From Akkermansia muciniphila (GTDB lineage: Bacteria > Verrucomicrobiota > Verrucomicrobiia > Verrucomicrobiales > Akkermansiaceae), in contig CALPMD020000011.1 in the NCBI GenBank assembly GCA_943324575.2, positions 1 to 12,703 on the forward strand: a stretch of DNA of 12,703 nt, given 5' to 3'. The stretch's first letter is position 1; the number at the start of each line of letters is the position of its first letter. Below the pieces are notes generated by a model, which did not search any database, was not told the origin of the DNA, and was given only the letters and a program-made list of their open reading frames with translations. Both the position numbers and the translations under genes were made by a program. This document shows positions 7,409 through 12,703 of the stretch, piece after piece.

Positions 7409-7852
7409 TCAGCCCGCTTTGTGTTCAAAACAGTCGCCGATTTCCGCAGCGAGATCTGCCAAGTGCTCTTTTTCAGCGGTGGTGAACTCATATGGGGCAA
7501 ACTTCCCGATCCCGAGCGTGCCAATGACCTTCCCCGAGCTCTCGGAAAAAATCGGAACCGCGAGAGATCCGGAGACACCCGTTTGTCGCGCATCGGCTTT
7601 GGCGATGCCACCCAGGTCCTGTTGGAGATTGCAGAGTTCCACGGGTTCCTTGCGCTCGGCGGCCACACCGGCAATGCCCTTGCCGAAGGGGATACTGGTG
7701 ATTTTGTCCAGCAGGTGATCCGGCACCCCGATCTGGCTAACAAGCGTTAGAGTAGTCCCGTCGCCTGCGGTTTGGTGAATAGTTCCGGTCTGGCAGCCGA
7801 AATCCGCTAGAATGCTGCCCAATCTTGATTTCCAGTCATCGGGATTCGTCAT
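7409..7852 (-). CDS. Single-domain GAF protein
   Basis: 147 residues from the ATG at 7852 and almost entirely one GAF domain. It shows the pattern GTIHQTAGDGTTLTLVSQIGVP (23-44), the loop IPFGKGIAGVAAERKEPVELCNL (54-76), then GSLAVPIFSESSGKVIGTLGIG (95-116) and a last helix FTTAEKEHLADLAAEIGDCF. GAF domains bind small ligands or sense redox state. No output domain is attached. The paired cysteines of free-methionine-R-sulfoxide reductases are not clearly present (C20, C74 and C141 do not fit that spacing as I know it), so enzymatic activity is not supported. An in-frame ATG pair at 7891 would add 13 basic residues running into the control region of galM. It is the first gene of the minus-strand group. 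Confidence 0.8.
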   Translation of the reverse strand: MTNPDDWKSRLGSILADFGCQTGTIHQTAGDGTTLTLVSQIGVPDHLLDKITSIPFGKGIAGVAAERKEPVELCNLQQDLGGIAKADARQTGVSGSLAVPIFSESSGKVIGTLGIGKFAPYEFTTAEKEHLADLAAEIGDCFEHKAG

Positions 7853-7899
7853 GCCCGTTGATCTATCATGCACAGCGCGTCGCGTCATCATCCATTTGG

Positions 7900-7913
7900 G
7901 GGATATTTATCCC
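7900..7913. promoter_or_regulatory. Perfect 14-bp palindrome GGGATA-TT-TATCCC, candidate operator
   Basis: Lies in the 99-bp gap between the divergent GAF and galM genes, 39 bases before the galM ATG. Six-base arms with an AT centre are typical of dimeric repressor sites. A TTGGCA stretch (7914-7919) that could serve as a -35 box for galM directly abuts it, although no convincing -10 box follows. No regulator gene is in the window. The symmetry is seen, the function is inferred. Confidence 0.35.
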
Positions 7914-7951
7914 TTGGCATCTGGCGAAATATTCTTCAGATCTATCCGCGC

Positions 7952-9091
7952 ATGAACAAAACCCAATTGCTTCTTTCTGCGCTCGCCTTTAGCATCTTCG
8001 CCTGTGAGAACAGTCGTGCAATGACCGGTAAAACTGAAGTCAAAGAAGAGATTTTTGGATCGATGCCTGATGGGCATCCAGTGAAGATCTTTACCCTCAC
8101 TAACAAAAATGGCCTCAAAGCCCGGGTCACCGAGTACGGTGCCATCCTCGTCTCGATGGAAACTCCGGACAAATCCGGCAAACTGGCCGATCTCACCCAC
8201 GGCTATGACACCTTGGAATGCTGGTTGACCAATACCTCCTACTTCGGATCTACCGTCGGACGCTTTGGCAACCGTATCAAGGACGGCAAATTCACTCTCG
8301 ATGGCAAAAACTACAGCCTCGCCACCAATAACGATCCCGGCGGCATCCCGTGTGCCTTGCATGGCGGCCTGAAGGGTTTCGATAAAGTGGTGTGGTCTGG
8401 CAAACCCGTCGATGGCAACGCGGTCGAGTTCACCTACACCGCCAAGGACGGCGAAGAAGGTTACCCCGGCAATCTCTCGGTCAAAGTCACTTACTCGCTC
8501 AATAATGACAACGAGCTGAAGTGGGAAGCCAAAGCCACCACCGATGCTCCTACGATTCTCAACTTAGTGCACCACTCGTACTGGAATCTCTCCGGCGATC
8601 CCACCCAGACGATCAATGATGAAGTCCTCACCCTCAATGCGGAGGCGTATCTGCCAACCAATGCCGGCCTGATTCCAACCGGCGAGATCGCCCCAGTAGC
8701 GGGAACTCCCATGGATTTCACCAAGCCAACGGTCATCGGCCAGCGCATCAATGCGGATTTCGAGGCCCTCAAGTTCGGCGCCGGATACGACCACGCATGG
8801 GTTCTTAAAAAGCACAAGGGCGTGCAGCTTGCCGCTCGCCTGAAAGACCCCAAGTCTGGCCGCGTCATGGAGGTTTCCACCAACCAACCTGCGATTCAGT
8901 TCTACGGCGGCAACTTCCTTGATGGTACTTCAACCGGCAAAGGCGGCGTTAAATACGCTCACCGCACGGCGCTTTGCTTGGAGACCGAAGGTTTCCCCGA
9001 TGCTCCTAACCACCCATCGTTCCCATCCTCCGTGCTTCGCCCTGGCGAGACATACAAGCACACGATGATTCATAAATTCTCCGCTGAGTGA
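7952..9091 (+). CDS. galM: Exported aldose 1-epimerase (mutarotase)
   Basis: 379 residues. It interconverts the alpha and beta anomers of hexoses such as galactose or glucose. The catalytic set is complete: H137 (CALHGGLKGFDKVVW), H208 in LVHHSYWNLSG, D280 in GYDHAW, and the catalytic Glu E344 in LETEGFPDAPNHPSFPS. The N-terminal half has the standard YFGSTVGRFGNRIKDGKF. The N-terminus (MNKTQLLLSALAFSIFACENSRAM) is a signal peptide. IFAC could be a weak lipobox at C18, or cleavage may follow SRA. Either way the enzyme should act outside the cytoplasm, unlike E. coli GalM. ATG 7952 is chosen because it begins the signal peptide. An upstream in-frame ATG at 7868 would overlap the control region. 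It is followed after 84 nt by the symporter gene, so the two probably form a sugar-uptake operon. Confidence 0.92.
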   Translation: MNKTQLLLSALAFSIFACENSRAMTGKTEVKEEIFGSMPDGHPVKIFTLTNKNGLKARVTEYGAILVSMETPDKSGKLADLTHGYDTLECWLTNTSYFGSTVGRFGNRIKDGKFTLDGKNYSLATNNDPGGIPCALHGGLKGFDKVVWSGKPVDGNAVEFTYTAKDGEEGYPGNLSVKVTYSLNNDNELKWEAKATTDAPTILNLVHHSYWNLSGDPTQTINDEVLTLNAEAYLPTNAGLIPTGEIAPVAGTPMDFTKPTVIGQRINADFEALKFGAGYDHAWVLKKHKGVQLAARLKDPKSGRVMEVSTNQPAIQFYGGNFLDGTSTGKGGVKYAHRTALCLETEGFPDAPNHPSFPSSVLRPGETYKHTMIHKFSAE

Positions 9092-9175
9092 CCCGGTCCA
9101 TCCCGGCACTCGGACTTTAATCACCCCAACGCATCCTGCCTCCTTCCAAACCCCAAGTAGAAACCTGATACTAAT

Positions 9176-10978
9176 ATGTTGAATTCATTCATTGTTCCTT
9201 TCATCGCCTCGGTCAGCGGCAGCGGAGGCGGCACCATGGGAAGCGGTCTCAAGTTCGATCTGCATTTAGTCGATTGGACCATCCTCGCCATCTATTTGAT
9301 GTTTGTTATTGGCATCGGCTTCGCCCTCAAACGCCAGAGCAAGACGGCGGAGGATTTCTTGCTTTCGGGTCGTTCGATACCGGGCTGGATCACCGGTCTC
9401 GCCTTCATTTCGGCGAACCTCGGCGCGCAAGAGCTTATCGGCATGGCGGCATCCGGCGCCGAGTATGGGATCATGACCTCCCACTTTTATTGGGTGGGGG
9501 CGATACCGGCGATGGTGTTCCTCGGGATTTTCATGATGCCGATGTATTATGGGTCCAAGGCCAAGTCGGTGCCTGAGTATTTGAAAATGCGCTATGATGA
9601 GCGTACCCGTGTGTTCAACTCGGTTTCGTTCGCATTCATGACGATCTTCTCGTCAGGCATCTCGATGCACGCGCTCGCCGATTTGCTCACCACGTTGGTT
9701 GGCTGGAACTATTATGGATGGCTTGTCGTCACTTCGGTGATCGTTCTCGCCTACGTCTTGAAGGGCGGGCTGAGCTCGGCGATCTATAACGAGGTGCTGC
9801 AGTTCTTCATGATCGTCTTCGGCATCGCGCCGCTGGCCTATCTGGCCTTGAAAAATGTCGGCGGCTGGGACGGCCTCGTTACCAAGCTGCAGGCATCCCC
9901 GCTCGGTGATGGCTCTATCCATTCGTGGGCCCAGACCGCCACTGGCGACAACCCGATGGGTGTGCCCTGGTATGGCATCATCTTCGGACTCGGTTTTGTG
10001 CTGTCCTTCGGCTACTGGACCACGAACTTTGCGGAAGTGCAGCGCGCGCTGGCCGCGAACTCGATGGGTGCCGCCCGCCGCACGCCGATCGTCGGGGCGA
10101 TTCCGAAAATGTTGTTCCCGGCCATCGTGATCCTTCCCGGCATGATCGCCTACGCGCTCACCATGGATGGCCCCGGAAGCGGTTACTCGATCCCGGTCAA
10201 GCTCGATGCAAACGGGGTGGCCATGCTCGACAGCGCGGGGAAAACTATCATGAATTACAATCAGGTGCTGCCCTCGATGATTCTCAACTATTTTCCTAAC
10301 GGGCTGCTGGGGCTCGCGCTCACCGCGCTGATGGCATCCTTCATGTCCGGCATGGCGGCGAACGTAACCGCCTTCAACACCGTCTGGACCTACGACCTTT
10401 ATTCGCAAATGTCGGGCGGCAAGAAAACCGACAAGGAGCTTTTGAGCATGGGCAAGCTCGCCACCATCGCCGGCATCATCCTGGCCATGGGCTGCGCGCT
10501 GATTGCGGCGAAGTATAACAACATCATGGCGATCCTGCAGTTGGTCTTCGGCTTCGTGAACGCGCCGTTATTCGCGACATTCCTGCTGGGAATGTTCACC
10601 AAGCGTTCCAACAATGCCGGCGCGTTCTGGGGCCTGTTGATCGGCACCGGCACTGCAGTGGTTTTCCATGGTCTTTCCTGGGTCACCGGCAATGAGTCTG
10701 GAGTCAAAGGCGCATGGATTTCCCAGGTCTTCGAGTATCCAAAGGACCTCTCGCAAAGCTTCATGGTGGCCATTGTCGCCTTCAGCGTTACCTTTGTGGT
10801 CAACGCGGGTCTGTCGCTCACTTCAGGGCGCAATAAGACGGATGAGGAGCTTGCCGGCCTGGTTTATTCTCTCACACCTAAACAGCTATCCGGTCACGAA
10901 GCATGGATTATGCGGCCAGCGGTGCTTGGGACCATCGTCATGATCACTGTGATTGTACTCAACATCATCTTCTGGTAA
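9176..10978 (+). CDS. Sodium:solute symporter (SSS family, SGLT-like), probable sugar transporter
   Basis: 600 residues with about 13-14 membrane segments, carrying SSS landmarks: AEDFLLSGRSIPGWITGLAF (58-77), VPEYLKMRYDERTRVFNSV (132-150), GGLSSAIYNEVLQFF (197-211) and YWTTNFAEVQRALAANS (280-296). Aligned by eye with vSGLT/SGLT1, N284 fits the sugar-contacting N260. The Q69 position is E86 and the E88 position is Y105. In TM8 (A387-S-F-M-S391-G392), the second hydroxyl residue of the Na2 site, Ser or Thr in well-studied members, is Gly392. Substrate and coupling ion may therefore differ from galactose and Na+. The neighbouring exported mutarotase supports a sugar substrate. A periplasmic-loop insert lies at about 331-360. 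Start: ATG 9176; ATG 9236 is possible and would drop 20 polar residues. It is followed by the small membrane protein 22 nt downstream. Confidence 0.9.
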   Translation: MLNSFIVPFIASVSGSGGGTMGSGLKFDLHLVDWTILAIYLMFVIGIGFALKRQSKTAEDFLLSGRSIPGWITGLAFISANLGAQELIGMAASGAEYGIMTSHFYWVGAIPAMVFLGIFMMPMYYGSKAKSVPEYLKMRYDERTRVFNSVSFAFMTIFSSGISMHALADLLTTLVGWNYYGWLVVTSVIVLAYVLKGGLSSAIYNEVLQFFMIVFGIAPLAYLALKNVGGWDGLVTKLQASPLGDGSIHSWAQTATGDNPMGVPWYGIIFGLGFVLSFGYWTTNFAEVQRALAANSMGAARRTPIVGAIPKMLFPAIVILPGMIAYALTMDGPGSGYSIPVKLDANGVAMLDSAGKTIMNYNQVLPSMILNYFPNGLLGLALTALMASFMSGMAANVTAFNTVWTYDLYSQMSGGKKTDKELLSMGKLATIAGIILAMGCALIAAKYNNIMAILQLVFGFVNAPLFATFLLGMFTKRSNNAGAFWGLLIGTGTAVVFHGLSWVTGNESGVKGAWISQVFEYPKDLSQSFMVAIVAFSVTFVVNAGLSLTSGRNKTDEELAGLVYSLTPKQLSGHEAWIMRPAVLGTIVMITVIVLNIIFW

Positions 10979-11000
10979 TTTCTCTAACCCACTACTTCCC

Positions 11001-11195
11001 ATGGACCTTCGACTTCCCATTGGCATCATCTTCACCCTCTACGGCCTGATCCTAACTGGATACGGGTTGGTCACCAAAGCGAGCAGGATTTACGACAAAT
11101 CCCTCGGCATCAACGTCAACATCGAGTGGGGCATCGTCCTGTTCATCTTTGGCGCGTTCATGCTCTTCCTCGCCAAGCGCGGCAAGAAAGCCTGA
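11001..11195 (+). CDS. Small two-helix membrane protein next to the symporter
   Basis: 64 residues. Two hydrophobic helices (about 5-24 and 43-58) are joined by a polar turn, KASRIYDKSLGINVNIEWG, and the tail AKRGKKA is basic. With both ends probably cytoplasmic, the turn faces the periplasm. It begins 22 nt after the symporter stop and ends just before an intrinsic terminator, so it is the last gene of the galM-symporter operon. I do not assign it to a named family. Other SSS transporters have small two-helix partners (YhdT with PanF, DUF485/YjcH with ActP, DUF4212 subunits), and by analogy this could be an accessory subunit. That function is inferred. ATG 11001 starts directly before TM1. 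An upstream extension of the same frame would overlap the symporter gene. Confidence 0.8.
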   Translation: MDLRLPIGIIFTLYGLILTGYGLVTKASRIYDKSLGINVNIEWGIVLFIFGAFMLFLAKRGKKA

Positions 11196-11222
11196 GCATC
11201 CTAACGGATTCCCGATCCAGCC

Positions 11223-11260
11223 AAGCGCCTTGTCCGTCTCACGGGCAGGGCGCTTTTTTT
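11223..11260 (+). terminator. Intrinsic terminator of the galM-symporter operon
   Basis: AAGCGCC...GGGCGCTT arms give a 15-base-pair stem (11223-11237 with 11241-11255, two G-U pairs) with a three-base CTC loop, running into a T-run at 11254-11260. It lies 28 bases after the stop of the small membrane protein gene. Confidence 0.92.
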
Positions 11261-11275
11261 GTGGGGGGGCGCCGA

Positions 11276-11373
11276 ATGGAGCGCCGACTTTAGTCGGCTT
11301 GGCCACGCCGCTGCGAATTGAGCGGTTTGCTGGATAAAGGCACCCTTCTCGCCAGCTAAAGCTAGCGCTCCAT
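11276..11373. repeat. REPIN-like element: two inverted hairpin units with matching ends
   Basis: The 23-base left end starts ATGGAGCGC and contains a hairpin GCCGACT-TT-AGTCGGC (11283-11298). The right end, read on the other strand, also starts ATGGAGCGC and contains a hairpin GCCAGCT-AA-AGCTAGC (11351-11366, one mismatch). The two 23-base ends agree at 18 positions. The differences fall mostly in the stems and are largely compensated within each stem, so the hairpins are kept while the sequence varies. The 52-base middle has no obvious structure. This is the layout of a REPIN or small non-autonomous element mobilised by a RAYT transposase. No transposase gene is in view and only one copy is present here. 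Confidence 0.65.
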
Positions 11374-11444
11374 GAATGCGCTCCTTGAATGCCGATGGTT
11401 TCGCTTTGCCTTGTGGGTCGGGGTGGTTCAGTTTCTCGTCACTC

Positions 11445-12053
11445 ATGAAAATCTCCCTCTACACCGGCGGCTTCGTTCAGACGAATGGCTATCTTGTCGA
11501 AACTCCCGATGGCAACTTGCTGATCGATGCGCCGCAGGGGGTCACGGACTGGCTGGCGCAGCGCGGGATGCGGGTGGACGATGTGCTGCTGACGCACCAG
11601 CATTATGACCATGTGATGGACGCTGCAGCGCTGAAGGCGCAGGGGGCGCGCCTGCATGCGTTTGAGGATTATTCGACAGAGCTGACCCTGGAAAAGCCTG
11701 CGCGATCGTCGGGAATGCCGATCGCGGTGACGCCCTTCGAGATCGACCAGCATTTTGTGATGACGGAGCCGCTGCGGATCGCGGGCCTGGAAATCGCGCT
11801 GGCGCATGTGCCGGGGCATTCGCTGGACAGCGTGACGTTTCACCTCGTGGGACACGGGGTGCTTTTTTCGGGGGACACGCTGTTTGCGGGGTCGATCGGG
11901 CGGACGGACCTGCCGGGTGGCAGCACCGAGCAGTTGCTAGGCGGCATCGCGCGTCATCTGATGACGCTGCCGGAGGAGACGCGGGTGTTTCCGGGGCACG
12001 GGCCTTCGACGACGATTGGCGAGGAAGCCCTGAACAATCCCTATTTGGATTGA
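11445..12053 (+). CDS. Metallo-beta-lactamase-fold hydrolase, glyoxalase II-like
   Basis: 202 residues, a compact single-domain MBL-fold enzyme. The metal motif T-H51-Q-H53-Y-D55-H56 is complete, followed by H125 (HVPGHSLDSV), D144 (FSGDTLFAGSIGRTDLPGGS) and H185 (VFPGHGPSTTIGEE), giving all ligands for a two-metal site. FAGSIGRTDLPGGS and the short C-terminus match the YcbL/small glyoxalase II group, which acts on thioesters or related substrates in the cytoplasm. The actual substrate is not determined by sequence. No signal peptide is seen. ATG 11445 is chosen because MKISLYTGGFVQTNGYLV is the usual family N-terminus. An in-frame ATG at 11376 adds an unconvincing 23 residues. It follows the REPIN-like element by 71 bases. 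Its TGA stop is one base from the stop of the convergent gene. Confidence 0.9.
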   Translation: MKISLYTGGFVQTNGYLVETPDGNLLIDAPQGVTDWLAQRGMRVDDVLLTHQHYDHVMDAAALKAQGARLHAFEDYSTELTLEKPARSSGMPIAVTPFEIDQHFVMTEPLRIAGLEIALAHVPGHSLDSVTFHLVGHGVLFSGDTLFAGSIGRTDLPGGSTEQLLGGIARHLMTLPEETRVFPGHGPSTTIGEEALNNPYLD

Positions 12054-12054
12054 T

Positions 12055-12564
12055 CTAAGAGTGGCTGGAAGAATCGTCGGTGTCGATGAGTGATGGCTGT
12101 GAACGGCCGAAGCGCGGCATGATGCGGCGGACGATTTTTTGGAAGCCGCTGTCTTGCGCGCTGGCTTCGGCTTCGCCTTGGCGGAGGGCATTTTCCCAGA
12201 CAGGGGCAAAGCCTGGGGCTTGCTCGCGCATGGTGCGGATGGCGACTTCATAGACATGGAGGAGTCGTTGTTCGGCGCCGCTGGTTTTTTGTCGGAGCGA
12301 GGCGATGTTGACGCGGAGGATCGTGTTTTGCTGGCGGAGGGATTCGAGTTCGGTTTGGAGGGACTCGTTGCCGCTGGCGTTGATTTTGAGATGCGTGCTG
12401 AGGTGGGCTTGGAGGTTTTTTATTTCCGCCTCAGCGCGCTTGAGTTCGCGGGCGAGGTTGCGGCGGGCGGTGAAACCGCCTTTCCAGAGGAAGGCGGCAA
12501 CCAGTAGGCCGAGCAGCAGGCCCCAGGTGAATCGATCTTTCAGGGCTTCAGTGAGGAGTTCCAT
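12055..12564 (-). CDS. Membrane-anchored coiled-coil protein of unknown function
   Basis: 169 residues. One N-terminal membrane helix (about 13-28, WGLLLGLLVAAFLWKG) is followed by a long charged heptad-like segment (about 33-112, for example LARELKRAEAEIKNLQAHL and LQTELESLRQQNTILR) that should form a coiled coil. A less regular region follows, with RRIMPRFGRSQPSLI and a Ser/His-rich end. I do not recognise a family. The lack of a cleavage site suggests a signal anchor, but the orientation is not clear from the flanking charges. ATG 12564 sits directly before the helix. The stop TAG (12055-12057) is one base from the stop of the convergent hydrolase gene, and no terminator separates them. 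Confidence 0.75.
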   Translation of the reverse strand: MELLTEALKDRFTWGLLLGLLVAAFLWKGGFTARRNLARELKRAEAEIKNLQAHLSTHLKINASGNESLQTELESLRQQNTILRVNIASLRQKTSGAEQRLLHVYEVAIRTMREQAPGFAPVWENALRQGEAEASAQDSGFQKIVRRIMPRFGRSQPSLIDTDDSSSHS

Positions 12565-12628
12565 GGGGATTTTTGATTGGGTTCATTGGCGTGGGCCAGT
12601 GGCGTTAGAGTGTGGGGGGAAAGTGGCG

Positions 12629-12703
12629 ATGTCGATATCGGATCGGCTGGGCTTGGCGGGGGGAGATTCGAAGAAGATTAATTTTCACAGCCATCCCACA
12701 GGA
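12629..12703 (+). CDS. Possible start of a gene running off the window
   Basis: An ATG at 12629 opens 25 codons with no stop to the end of the window, reading MSISDRLGLAGG then DSKKINFHSHPTG. A G-rich GGGGGGA (12614-12620) ends eight bases before it and could serve as a ribosome binding site. It would be divergent from the coiled-coil gene, with GTTAG at 12604-12608 in the 64-bp gap. Twenty-five codons are too few to call a family. An opposite-strand reading across the same bases is also open, so this is tentative. Confidence 0.35.
   Translation, partial: MSISDRLGLAGGDSKKINFHSHPTG

Noticed and set aside
7409..7852. Free methionine-R-sulfoxide reductase
   Set aside because: The size and GAF fold fit, but the catalytic cysteine arrangement of that enzyme is not seen.
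9653..10408. Minus-strand frame of 251 codons inside the symporter gene
   Set aside because: It is antisense to clear SSS motifs, and its His/Arg/Asp-rich composition is typical of the reverse strand of a GC-rich membrane protein gene.
11201..11446. Minus-strand frame starting MSDEKLNHPDPQGKAKPS and opposite the start of the hydrolase gene
   Set aside because: The first 25 residues look coding-like, but the frame then runs through the whole REPIN-like element and the terminator. Its start codon also overlaps that of the divergent hydrolase gene, leaving no room for a promoter. At most it is the remnant of a gene interrupted by the element.
1..12703. CRISPR array, tRNA, rRNA, transposase or phage genes
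   Set aside because: Looked for on both strands. No regularly spaced direct repeats, cloverleaf-like sequence, rRNA segments or recombinase motifs were found.

Overview
The window looks like chromosomal DNA from a Gram-negative, GC-rich bacterium. A member of the Verrucomicrobiota (Verrucomicrobiales-like) is the best guess. The grounds are a complete BamA/Omp85 protein, a Bacteroidota/Verrucomicrobiota-style heme A synthase, a large protein with a jelly-roll-like domain followed by an 'LRNGD' module, a secreted GalM beside an SSS symporter, and an almost total lack of Shine-Dalgarno sequences. This placement comes from reading protein sequences by eye, not from a database search. I saw no tRNA, rRNA, CRISPR array, transposase or phage gene.

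Left part (1-4474, + strand). First comes the C-terminal part of a large probable envelope protein (1-924). A CtaA/Cox15-type heme A synthase follows (975-1985). Next is a full-length outer-membrane assembly protein, BamA (2076-4421), closed by a strong intrinsic terminator with a UUCG loop. CTAAC...GTTAG or CTAAGG...CCTTAG inverted repeats overlap the stop codons of all three genes.

Middle part (4473-7852, - strand). Five tightly packed genes are read in the order GAF protein, KH-R3H (Jag/KhpB-like) RNA-binding protein, DoxX-family membrane protein, hotdog acyl-CoA thioesterase, COG2509-type FAD oxidoreductase. The gaps are 39, -4, 6 and 27 nt, so this is probably one operon.

Right-centre part (7952-11260, + strand). 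This is a sugar-uptake operon: an exported aldose 1-epimerase (GalM), a 600-residue sodium:solute symporter and a 64-residue two-helix membrane protein, closed by a second intrinsic terminator. The likely logic is that GalM interconverts sugar anomers in the periplasm, the symporter imports the sugar, and the small protein may be an accessory subunit. A perfect 14-bp palindrome lies in the divergent control region between the GAF gene and galM.

Right end (11276-12703). A 98-bp REPIN-like element made of two inverted hairpins sits between the terminator and a glyoxalase II-like metallo-beta-lactamase gene (+). That gene converges, one base apart, on a gene for a membrane-anchored coiled-coil protein (-). 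A possible gene start runs off the right edge.

The best candidates for something undescribed are the small symporter-associated membrane protein together with the symporter's altered sodium and sugar sites, the REPIN-like element, and the excess of GTTAG/CTAAC, which clusters at gene ends.
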